DNA of 17,102 nucleotides from an uncultured bacterium (GTDB lineage: Bacteria > Cyanobacteriota > Vampirovibrionia > Gastranaerophilales > Gastranaerophilaceae): contig OMVC01000191.1 of the NCBI GenBank assembly GCA_900314375.1, forward strand, positions 1 through 17,102, written 5' to 3'. The stretch's first letter is position 1; every line of letters starts with the position of its first letter. Both the position numbers and the translations under genes were made by a program. Under the pieces are notes generated by a model. That model saw only the letters and a list, made by a program, of their open reading frames with translations. It had not been told where the DNA came from and did not search any database. Positions 8,706 through 15,120 of the stretch are shown here, one piece after another.

Positions 8706-9631
8706 GATTTCTCCTCTTTATATTTTTCTAAAGTTTCATTAATTGTTTCTATCATTTTATCACGCATAAATTTGGGCGATATAATTTCGCATAGGTTTCT
8801 ATATCTCATTAATCTTGTGATTAACTCATCAAACGGCTCATCCTGATTGACAATAATAATGCTCCCGTCAGGTTCATTATCTCGCAAATATTCATGCGAG
8901 CGAATTCTGTATACTTTTGCAAGTTTTCCTTTTAGTCTGAAAACTACTGTTGTACATATTGTTTTATCCAAATTACGCGAATGAAATTCTGCTATATTTA
9001 ATATATTTTGTATAGGTATTTTTAATGTACTGTGTTTTTGTGTATCATAAACCGATAATTTTACTGTTTTGGTATCGTATATCAGTTCGTTGGGTTGGCA
9101 TTTGGTTTTTAATATTTTTTTATTTTTCTTATATGTTACTTCTATTAAACATTTATTTTTACAAATAGTTTTACAATGTTCTATTTGCTCTTTTATATCT
9201 TTATAATAAAAAGGGAAATTATAATTATTTGTATAATTTGTTAATGTATATTTGTCGTCATTATTAATTCTCATAATTATAGTATTAATAAATTCATTAA
9301 CATTTTTTTTACTAATTTCATCCGGAAAATTTTCAATAGCTTTTGATAATATGCTTATTGATTTTAAGTCCTCATTTGTCAAAGGCATAGAGAACATGCT
9401 ATTTTCAAGTGTGTATTTGTTGTTTTGTTTTGATATTTTCATGCCAAAAACTCGCAAGGTATTAATATGTTTATTTAATACTACTTGTAAATTATTATCA
9501 GATTGTTCATTTATATCGTCTTTAAAAATATTTATGACATCCTCATAGTATGCCTTATCTTCATACAAAAGATTTAGAAACTTGAATATTTTCAGGCAAC
9601 CGTTATTCAATTTTTCGTTACTGTTTGCCAA
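8702..9631 (-). CDS. WYL-domain transcriptional regulator, second of a pair
   Basis: This 309-residue protein has the order of WYL regulators: an N-terminal winged-helix-like region (about 10-75, with VVLNKHINTLRVFGM as a possible recognition region), a linker, a WYL-type fold at about 144-215 (CLIEVTYKK, QPNELIYD, IPIQNILNI) and a WCX-like C-terminal domain at about 225-305. The WYL tripeptide itself is degenerate (KLS in VKLSVYD). The start codon is TTG, preceded by AGAAGG, and lies 14 nt inside the upstream WYL gene, so the two are probably translated together. WYL domains are thought to bind nucleic acid or nucleotide ligands. The gene ends by overlapping the VWA gene, which suggests control of the same operon. 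Function is by fold pattern only. Confidence 0.75.
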   Translation of the reverse strand: MANSNEKLNNGCLKIFKFLNLLYEDKAYYEDVINIFKDDINEQSDNNLQVVLNKHINTLRVFGMKISKQNNKYTLENSMFSMPLTNEDLKSISILSKAIENFPDEISKKNVNEFINTIIMRINNDDKYTLTNYTNNYNFPFYYKDIKEQIEHCKTICKNKCLIEVTYKKNKKILKTKCQPNELIYDTKTVKLSVYDTQKHSTLKIPIQNILNIAEFHSRNLDKTICTTVVFRLKGKLAKVYRIRSHEYLRDNEPDGSIIIVNQDEPFDELITRLMRYRNLCEIISPKFMRDKMIETINETLEKYKEEKS

Positions 9632-10562
9632 AATAACCTTCTTTCATCTTTTCCAAGCATGAAATTATTTCTTGTTGAAAGTCTGTCGGAGATATAACTT
9701 TGCATTTATTTGCATGAAAAAGTATTCTTTGGATAATATCAAATTTATTTTTTGATGTGATTTCTATTACATATTTATTTTTTGTTTCTTTAATTATTTT
9801 TTCATTTGATAATAATTCAATATACGAATCCTCGGTCTTATCATATTCGTATTTAACAACCAGCTCCGGAGTTTGTAGTGTCGGTTTTTCTATATTGACA
9901 CTTTGTATTTTTAATATATTGTTAACCGGAAATTTAGTATATGTTTTGTATTTAGAATTAAATCCAGATAAGTATAGCTTTCTTGATTCAATATATAATT
10001 TGTCCGTAAGTATTGTAATATCTTCATGACCTGAATTCTTTGAATTATATAGTACCGTAATTTCAGCTTTTTTACTAACATAATTTCTCAAATCATGTAT
10101 AAGTTGCGTATCAATATTTTTGAGCGGAGAAAGATTTCTTAATTCTTCTTGTAATTCTTCGTTTATTGCATATACAGAAAATTTTTCAAAAAAGCTTGTT
10201 AAAGCAATGAAATCTTCAAAGTCAATTGATTTTGCAATAGCTTTAAAAATTTTTTTAATACTTTTTACTTGGGTATCATTTATTTTTAATTCAAACGGGT
10301 GCTTTTCGATATAATATTTTGCAATACGGTGCTCAGTAATTCTGTTTATAACGCAGCCCACTTTTTTTAAAGAATTTATATAAATTCTTATTGTATCTAT
10401 TGAAACAGTTTCACGCAAATATGGATGAGATTTAATTATTTGCTGCAAGTCTTCGTATGATTTAGGACCTTCAAGGCAAGATGTGAAAATCAGCATAGCT
10501 TTAAACGCGCTAAACGACATTAAATTATATGTAATTGTATTTGTTTCATAAAATCTTTTCAT
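9618..10562 (-). CDS. WYL-domain transcriptional regulator, first of a pair
   Basis: Read from the ATG at 10562 this is a 314-residue protein built like its neighbour: helix-turn-helix region (about 13-75), linker, WYL-type domain (about 155-220; KLYLSGF holds the WYL position as LYL) and a WCX-like end (about 230-310). The frame stays open upstream to 10718, but I prefer 10562: it has AAGGA four bases before the ATG, matches the length and domain start of its partner, and a TTGACA-17-TTTTAT promoter (10655-10627) lies inside the possible extension. It overlaps the next WYL gene by 14 nt. Paired WYL proteins often work as heterodimers (PafB/PafC is an example). It is the first gene of the envelope operon. 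Confidence 0.72.
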   Translation of the reverse strand: MKRFYETNTITYNLMSFSAFKAMLIFTSCLEGPKSYEDLQQIIKSHPYLRETVSIDTIRIYINSLKKVGCVINRITEHRIAKYYIEKHPFELKINDTQVKSIKKIFKAIAKSIDFEDFIALTSFFEKFSVYAINEELQEELRNLSPLKNIDTQLIHDLRNYVSKKAEITVLYNSKNSGHEDITILTDKLYIESRKLYLSGFNSKYKTYTKFPVNNILKIQSVNIEKPTLQTPELVVKYEYDKTEDSYIELLSNEKIIKETKNKYVIEITSKNKFDIIQRILFHANKCKVISPTDFQQEIISCLEKMKEGYFGKQ

Positions 10563-10626
10563 AAAGTCCTTATAAATAAAATATATCATAATTTTAATAT
10601 AATATCCATAATGTGAGCATGCCAAA

Positions 10627-10655
10627 ATAAAATTCTTGTAATTTTGTTTTGTCAA
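10627..10655 (-). promoter_or_regulatory. Predicted sigma-70 promoter of the WYL-VWA-SpoIID-murJ operon
   Basis: On the minus strand a perfect TTGACA (10655-10650) is followed after 17 nt by TTTTAT (10632-10627, four of six). Transcription would start near 10620, about 58 nt before the ATG at 10562. Just upstream lies TTGTAAAAATTTTCAC, nearly the same as TTGTAAAAATTTTTCA upstream of the rpoB promoter. Confidence 0.6.
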
Positions 10656-10780
10656 ATAAAAATTGTGAAAATTTTTACAAGATTTCATTAAATTTTCTTC
10701 ATTAAGATTTAATAACATGAATTTTTTCTTATCTTTCTAGGGGCATGGGCAATTGTAAAAAAATATTATATTTTTTTTAC

Positions 10781-10809
10781 TTGTCATTCTTCAAATTTAG
10801 GATTAGAGT
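10781..10809 (+). promoter_or_regulatory. Possible promoter for a plus-strand RNA
   Basis: TTGTCA (10781-10786) and TAGAGT (10804-10809) are 17 nt apart, matching the consensus boxes at five and four of six positions. It lies directly before the purine-rich block and faces the terminator at 11101-11132. The match is moderate in A+T-rich DNA. Confidence 0.35.
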
Positions 10810-10815
10810 TATGAG

Positions 10816-11132
10816 TATAGAAAGCAAGCCAATATGGTTGCCGGATTAAGGAAGGGAAGTAAAGGTAAACTTTACAAAGGAGTAGTAGGGAAAGAGAAAG
10901 AATAAAGAGGTGATGGTCAAGTAGTTTGGAAAGGGAAAGAGAAATATTGAGTAGTAATTAAAGCTGGAGATTAGGGATATTTTTTAAAAAATAAAAAGAG
11001 AGTAAAAGACTTTATATTATATATCTAGTTTATTAAGGGAGTAAAGTAAAAAAGCTTTAAGAAGAGAGTAAAAATAGGATAGTTGTAAACTTCAATTTAT
11101 AGCCTGTATGTAAAAATACAGGCTTTACTTTT
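10816..11132 (+). ncRNA. Candidate purine-rich small RNA
   Basis: The plus strand is strongly G+A-rich here: between 10861 and 11040 I count 45 G and 6 C. It has repeated GGGAAAGAGAAA (about 10888 and 10933), a GTAAAG/CTTTAC hairpin (about 10859-10875) and several GGAG- or AGGTG-like words. A possible promoter precedes it and a good intrinsic terminator ends it, giving a predicted RNA of about 310 nt. No family is recognised and coding potential is poor. It could equally be a degenerate remnant. Confidence 0.3.
11101..11132 (+). terminator. Intrinsic terminator
   Basis: AGCCTGTAT (11101-11109) pairs perfectly with ATACAGGCT (11116-11124) around a 6-nt loop, and TTTACTTTT follows. The T-rich side faces the plus strand. 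No gene lies just upstream, so it is an orphan unless the purine-rich region is transcribed. Confidence 0.65.
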
Positions 11133-11150
11133 GGGCAAGTTTATATAATG

Positions 11151-11178
11151 GAAAATTGAAAATGGAAAGTGGAAAATT
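11151..11178. repeat. Heptamer tandem repeat GAAARTK, four units
   Basis: GAAAATT, GAAAATG, GAAAGTG and GAAAATT follow each other without gaps. It is the same word family as the three units at 3721-3741. Confidence 0.65.
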
Positions 11179-11196
11179 GTTTCGTTTTTTTATTTT

Positions 11197-11244
11197 CCCT
11201 CCCTTGAGGGTGGGTGTGTAAAAGGATAGGAGAGGGTGTGTAAA
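11197..11244. repeat. Small palindrome and direct repeat
   Basis: CCCTC-CCTT-GAGGG (11197-11210) can form a 5-bp hairpin. It is followed by two copies of GGGTGTGTAAA at 11212-11222 and 11234-11244. The segment looks like part of a dispersed intergenic repeat rather than a gene. Confidence 0.5.
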
Positions 11245-11250
11245 CAGATT

Positions 11251-11282
11251 ACGCATCCACGCCTCCAAGTCTCTACGCCTCT
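11251..11282. repeat. Octamer tandem repeat ACGCMTCY
   Basis: Four octamers in a row: ACGCATCC, ACGCCTCC, AAGTCTCT, ACGCCTCT. The 8-bp period is the same as in the hairpin elements at 205-320 and 16019-16129, but the word is different and no inverted arm is seen nearby. Confidence 0.5.
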
Positions 11283-11284
11283 AA

Positions 11285-11314
11285 TTTTCATTAAATATTT
11301 GTACATGATAAAAT
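11285..11314 (+). promoter_or_regulatory. Possible promoter of the AsmA-like gene, giving a leaderless mRNA
   Basis: TTTTCA (11285-11290) and TAAAAT (11309-11314) are 18 nt apart. The ATG at 11322 is only 7 nt after the -10 box and has no ribosome binding site, so transcription could begin at or beside the start codon. The -35 match is weak. Confidence 0.35.
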
Positions 11315-11321
11315 ATTTTTA

Positions 11322-13997
11322 ATGAAATATTTTAAAATATTTATATATACAATAGCATCTTTTGTTATAATTTCTATTTTAGGAAGTTATGGATTTTTCC
11401 TGTTTGGATTGCCGAAGGTATTAACTTCAAATAAGAATATTTCTAAATACGAAAAATTTCTATCCGATAAAATCGGGGTGCCTGTGTCTATACGCGGTTT
11501 GGATATAAAAACCAAACCGAATTTAGAAATAAGCGTGAATGCAAAACTGATAAAAAGTAATTCCGTAAAAAATGAAAATTTGGCTAAAATAGAAAACATT
11601 AAATACCAAGCTAATTTATTAAATTTTAAACACGGAAAACTTGATGCTGACAGTATTTTTATTGATTTATATACATTAAAAAAATATGTAAAAACAGATG
11701 AAACGCAAGAAAATAAACCGTTTGATATAACATATTATCCGGCCGTAAACATAAAAACCGCAAAAATTTTGCTTGACGAAAAAACTTTTATGAATATTGA
11801 TTATATCAAATCAAATAAAAGTTTTGGGGAAATAAAAACTGTTTTATCGGCCAAAATCAATTCCCCTTTTACAAAAGCCCCTGTTATCATTGGGGAAGAC
11901 GGCACGATAATTTATTCAAACAAATTATCCTTTGATAATTTTTCTATTAAAGCCAATAATTCAAAATTGTTTTTATCCGGTGATGAAACAAATCTGAATA
12001 TTATGGGTAAAGGATTGCCGATAGCTGAGTTAGAACAAAGTTTTCTTTACTTCTATCATATCAAACACCCTAACAAAAAAAATTTTATAGAAAACTTTCA
12101 TAATATGAGCGGGACTTTGGATGTCGATCTGATTTTAAAAAACGGAAAAATTAAAGGAAATTGTATCGGGCATAATTTAAAAGCTTTATTTTCAAATTTT
12201 AAATTCCCGATAAATTTACCTAAAACCGTTTTTGTTTTTGAAGACGATAAGACAATAAGCGCAAAAACTGTCGGCACATTTGGAGAAGAACCCGTAACAA
12301 CTGATTTCTTATTAACGGGATTATTCACTGATGATTTGCATATAAAAGGAAATGTTTCATCAAAATTAACGAACAAATTTAGCGCAAAATACTTTAAACC
12401 TGTTCAGATAAAAGGTAGTGCGGATGCAAAAGTTCAATATCATACCCATAACGGTAAAGTTGATGTTAATTATATTTTGACTGTGCCGAAAGAATCCGAT
12501 TTGATTTCTGAATTCGGACATCTGGGTTCTGCTGATAAAATAAGACAAATTACAATGCAAACTCACAAAGAAGGTAATCCTATAAAAGTTACATCTTATG
12601 ATTATTCTTTTTTTAATAACGGAAGGAAAGAAAAATTATTATATGGCGACGGACTGTTTGACAAGAATAACGTCCATTATACACCACAATATTTTACACT
12701 AAAAACAAATGGTGATATTTCAATAAATATCATAAAATCATTTTTAAAAGATTATATTACAAACGGAACATTTGATGCGGATTTAAGATATGATTTCGCG
12801 CCCAAAACTATACTTGGAACGATGAATTTATACAACACGTCTCATGCAGACTTTTTAAATCTAAAAAAAACAAATATAAATATAGATAAAAATAAATTGA
12901 TATTGAAGTCCGAAGGAATTTTCTACGGCTCACCGATGACGGCAAAAGCGGTTGCAGATAATAATTTCAGACATGACATTTTGGTTCATGATATAGATGT
13001 GCATTTAGACAGTTTCTTTGTACAAAGAGGTAAATTAACATCTATACCGTCTAAATTTAACAAAGCCAAAAAGCCTGGCAAAAGACCTAAAAAAGATTTG
13101 TTATCTAAAATTGTGGTAGAACAGGGCAGAGTAAAAGTTGATAAAATATACAGCCGAAAATTTGATGTAACAAATGTAGATATTCAAGGTTCATTAAAAA
13201 ATAATATTGCCAATTTTGTAATCCCAAAGGCACAATATGCAAAAGGCTTATTGAGTGCAAAAGGAATATATAACCTTGCTGATTATTCATCAGATATAGA
13301 ATTTTTTGCCTCCGACATTGATTCAAATGAAGTTGCAACAAATTTCTTTAAACTGAAAAATCAAGTTCAAGGAGATGCTTTTGCAACACTCCATGTTCGC
13401 ACTAAAAATAAACTAAATGACATTAAAGCAAAAGCAACATTTGCCATCGCAAACGGATTTTTACCTTCAATAGGGTCGCAAGAATTTATCATAAACAATT
13501 CGAAGAAAAAATCCCATTCAAAATTAGTGAATTTTGGACACAAACTTATAGAAAAATATAATGTAAAATTAACCTTGTCCAAGATTATTAATATAGATTT
13601 TTCAAAACCTAACCAATTCTATTCAAATCTTTACGGCACATTCAATATAGATAATGAAACCGTAAATGATGTAAAAATATTTTCAAAAAGTGATTACTTA
13701 TCAATGTTTATCGAAGGTGACTACAATATAGATGACGAATGCGGAAATTTAAACTTGTGGGGCAGACGAGATAAGGCAGAAGCAAAGAAAATACGTATAT
13801 TTAAGATACCGTTCAACTTGATATACCGTATTGTATTCAGACCGGAACACTCAAAAAACATGTATCAAGATAAAATAAAACTTATCCCCGATATAAAAAC
13901 CTCAATGGCTTCAGATATATCTCTATTCCGAATATTTGTAAGCGGTAATTTGAATGCCTCAGATAAATTAAAAGTTGAAATGAAAGATTTGAGATAA
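11322..13997 (+). CDS. AsmA/TamB-like envelope protein
   Basis: This 891-residue protein has one N-terminal membrane segment (about residues 5-30, FIYTIASFVIISILGSYGFF) followed by SDKIGVPVSIRGLDIKTKPN, the typical start of AsmA-like proteins. The rest is a long run of alternating beta-strands with asparagine, lysine and aspartate turns, and it ends in ISLFRIFVSGNLNASDKL. AsmA/TamB/DUF3971-type proteins form beta-groove bridges that carry lipids between inner and outer membrane, so this one probably spans the periplasm. The assignment rests on architecture, not on a catalytic motif. No ribosome binding site precedes the ATG. It is convergent with gloA, with 4 nt between the stop codons. Confidence 0.65.
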   Translation: MKYFKIFIYTIASFVIISILGSYGFFLFGLPKVLTSNKNISKYEKFLSDKIGVPVSIRGLDIKTKPNLEISVNAKLIKSNSVKNENLAKIENIKYQANLLNFKHGKLDADSIFIDLYTLKKYVKTDETQENKPFDITYYPAVNIKTAKILLDEKTFMNIDYIKSNKSFGEIKTVLSAKINSPFTKAPVIIGEDGTIIYSNKLSFDNFSIKANNSKLFLSGDETNLNIMGKGLPIAELEQSFLYFYHIKHPNKKNFIENFHNMSGTLDVDLILKNGKIKGNCIGHNLKALFSNFKFPINLPKTVFVFEDDKTISAKTVGTFGEEPVTTDFLLTGLFTDDLHIKGNVSSKLTNKFSAKYFKPVQIKGSADAKVQYHTHNGKVDVNYILTVPKESDLISEFGHLGSADKIRQITMQTHKEGNPIKVTSYDYSFFNNGRKEKLLYGDGLFDKNNVHYTPQYFTLKTNGDISINIIKSFLKDYITNGTFDADLRYDFAPKTILGTMNLYNTSHADFLNLKKTNINIDKNKLILKSEGIFYGSPMTAKAVADNNFRHDILVHDIDVHLDSFFVQRGKLTSIPSKFNKAKKPGKRPKKDLLSKIVVEQGRVKVDKIYSRKFDVTNVDIQGSLKNNIANFVIPKAQYAKGLLSAKGIYNLADYSSDIEFFASDIDSNEVATNFFKLKNQVQGDAFATLHVRTKNKLNDIKAKATFAIANGFLPSIGSQEFIINNSKKKSHSKLVNFGHKLIEKYNVKLTLSKIINIDFSKPNQFYSNLYGTFNIDNETVNDVKIFSKSDYLSMFIEGDYNIDDECGNLNLWGRRDKAEAKKIRIFKIPFNLIYRIVFRPEHSKNMYQDKIKLIPDIKTSMASDISLFRIFVSGNLNASDKLKVEMKDLR

Positions 13998-14001
13998 TTT
14001 T

Positions 14002-14385
14002 TTACCATTGAACTTTTTCAATTATTTCAATCTCATAACCGTCAGGGTCTTGAATAAATGCAATAGACGAACCTTTTCCCGTCAAATCAAACGGTTCATA
14101 CAAATATTTATACCCGAAATCATTTAATTTTTTGCTAAATTCATTCATCGATTCAACTCCAAACGCAAAATGTCCGAATCCTGAACCGATTACATAACCC
14201 TCTTGAGGAGTTTCGTCATTATATGTCAATTCGATTTGATAACCGGATTGCTCATCTTCCAAAAAATACAACCAACAATCATCAAGTCGGCGTTTTTCCG
14301 CAATCTTCATGCCAAATAAATTTGTATAAAAATCTAAACTTTTTTCAATATCTTTAACTCTTATCATTGTATGTAATAACGCCAT
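14002..14385 (-). CDS. gloA: Lactoylglutathione lyase (glyoxalase I)
   Basis: This 127-residue protein is a full-length glyoxalase I with two VOC-fold halves. It starts ALLHTMIRVKDIEKSLDFY and contains IELTYN, GFGHFAFGV and the C-terminal DPDGYEIEIIE. The metal ligands of E. coli GloA (H5, E56, H74, E122) are matched here by H5, E52, H72 and E120. The enzyme isomerises the hemithioacetal of methylglyoxal and glutathione to S-lactoylglutathione in the cytosol; the true thiol cofactor in this organism is not known. AGGAGGG lies just before the ATG. It follows the HAD gene by 48 nt on the same strand and may share its transcript. Confidence 0.92.
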   Translation of the reverse strand: MALLHTMIRVKDIEKSLDFYTNLFGMKIAEKRRLDDCWLYFLEDEQSGYQIELTYNDETPQEGYVIGSGFGHFAFGVESMNEFSKKLNDFGYKYLYEPFDLTGKGSSIAFIQDPDGYEIEIIEKVQW

Positions 14386-14433
14386 AAACCCTCCTTGTTT
14401 TTATTTCATGATACCATAAATCAAATTTGAAAA

Positions 14434-14769
14434 TTACTTTTTGTACCAAGGTATAAAATTATCTATATTATATTTTAATTCGGAAAAGTTTCCGCTAAAG
14501 TTTATGCACCTATCATCAATTATTAAAAACGCAGGTATTTTTATATTTGTTACATCTGAAATAAAGTTTTCAAGCTTGTTATCCATAACCCATTTTGAAG
14601 CAGACAAAAGATTTCTTGATGTAAAAATAACAATTTTATAATCAATTGATAATTCTTTTATAAATTCATATGCATGCGCCGCTATCGGAGGAATAAAAAA
14701 ATCTTCAAATTGCCCGTCATATGTATTTAATACTCCATCCAAATCAATTAATATTGTCCTTTTATCCAT
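14434..14769 (-). CDS. Small HAD-superfamily phosphatase
   Basis: This 111-residue protein is a minimal HAD fold without a cap domain. Motif I is DLDGVL (nucleophile D9, general acid D11), motif II is the T50-S51 of FTSRN, motif III is probably K77 in NIKIPA, and motif IV is D85-D86 in LIIDDR. All catalytic positions are therefore present. HAD proteins of this size resemble nucleotidase or polynucleotide 3'-phosphatase-like enzymes, but the substrate cannot be told. An AAGGT lies about 9 nt before the ATG. It is divergent from the XRE regulator across 71 bp that hold a perfect palindrome, so it may be its target. Confidence 0.75.
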   Translation of the reverse strand: MDKRTILIDLDGVLNTYDGQFEDFFIPPIAAHAYEFIKELSIDYKIVIFTSRNLLSASKWVMDNKLENFISDVTNIKIPAFLIIDDRCINFSGNFSELKYNIDNFIPWYKK

Positions 14770-14791
14770 AAAAAAATTACCTTATAATTTG

Positions 14792-14805
14792 TTGAGATAT
14801 CTCAA
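14792..14805. promoter_or_regulatory. Perfect 14-bp palindrome, candidate operator
   Basis: TTGAGATATCTCAA is a perfect palindrome in the 71-bp region between the divergent HAD and XRE genes. Such sites are typical for dimeric XRE repressors. It overlaps the position expected for a -35 box of the XRE gene and lies just downstream of the predicted start of the HAD transcript, so binding there could repress both. Confidence 0.55.
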
Positions 14806-14818
14806 TGAAATAATTCCC

Positions 14819-14826
14819 ATTATAGT
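14819..14826. promoter_or_regulatory. Overlapping divergent -10 boxes
   Basis: The minus strand reads a perfect TATAAT (14824-14819) toward the HAD gene, and the plus strand reads TATAGT (14821-14826) toward the XRE gene. The matching -35 boxes are poor: TTGCAT at 14846-14841 for HAD, while for XRE the -35 position falls in the palindrome. Confidence 0.4.
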
Positions 14827-14840
14827 TAATAATTGAGAAA

Positions 14841-15068
14841 ATGCAATATAAAACTTTAGGAAATTTTATAAGAGAAAAAAGAAAAGCAACAGGCATAACT
14901 TTAAACAAATTTGCTATAGAAAATGATATAGAGCCTGCTATATTGAGTCGAATTGAAAATTTGAAACAAGATATAAAAATGGGCGTCTGGATAAAAATTG
15001 CAAATGGGTTTAACACAACTCCCGCAAAGCTTTTAACAGAATTTGAAAAAACTTTTCTCAATAACTAA
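14841..15068 (+). CDS. Small XRE-family helix-turn-helix regulator
   Basis: The 75 residues are almost entirely a Cro/C1-type helix-turn-helix domain: LGNFIREKRKATGITLNKFA (helices 1-2), ENDIEPAILSRIEN (recognition helix with the family SRIEN motif) and WIKIANGFNTTPAKLL. There is no extra sensor domain, so it is a stand-alone DNA-binding protein, probably a dimer. GAGAAA just before the ATG is a weak ribosome binding site. It is the only plus-strand gene in its neighbourhood and divides gloA-HAD from rpsB-tsf. A 94-codon frame on the opposite strand over it has no family features and is a shadow. It probably regulates itself and the HAD gene. Confidence 0.85.
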   Translation: MQYKTLGNFIREKRKATGITLNKFAIENDIEPAILSRIENLKQDIKMGVWIKIANGFNTTPAKLLTEFEKTFLNN

Positions 15069-15102
15069 AAAACGGTATCCATTAATATGAATACCGTTTT
15101 TT
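15067..15102. terminator. Bidirectional intrinsic terminator between the XRE gene and tsf
   Basis: AAAAAACGGTAT (15067-15078) pairs with ATACCGTTTTTT (15091-15102) as a 12-bp stem, with an inner CAT/ATG pairing in the loop. Runs of A and T flank it on both sides, so it can end the XRE transcript (plus; the stop codon overlaps the stem) and the tsf transcript (minus; the stop lies 18 nt before it). Confidence 0.85.
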
Positions 15103-15120
15103 ATATAATATTCTAAATTA

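Larger units (their letters stand above)
10563..11321. other. Long non-coding region between the WYL operon and the AsmA-like gene
   Basis: About 760 bp holds no convincing gene. From left to right it contains the 5' end and promoter of the WYL operon, an A+T-rich stretch, a purine-rich block (10800-11100) bracketed by a possible promoter and a hairpin terminator, and from 11133 a cluster of short tandem repeats and small palindromes up to the AsmA-like gene. Two tiny reading frames on the plus strand (ATG at 10811, 12 codons; ATG at 10834, 23 codons, lysine- and glycine-rich) are too weak to call. Confidence 0.7.

Noticed and set aside
10719..11100. Small genes in the purine-rich block (ATG at 10811, 10834 and 10915)
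   Set aside because: The frames are 12, 23 and 3 codons long. None resembles a family, and only the first and last have anything like a ribosome binding site.
14777..15061. 94-codon minus-strand frame opposite the XRE gene
   Set aside because: It is a shadow of a clear helix-turn-helix protein on the plus strand, has no family features and crosses the operator region.
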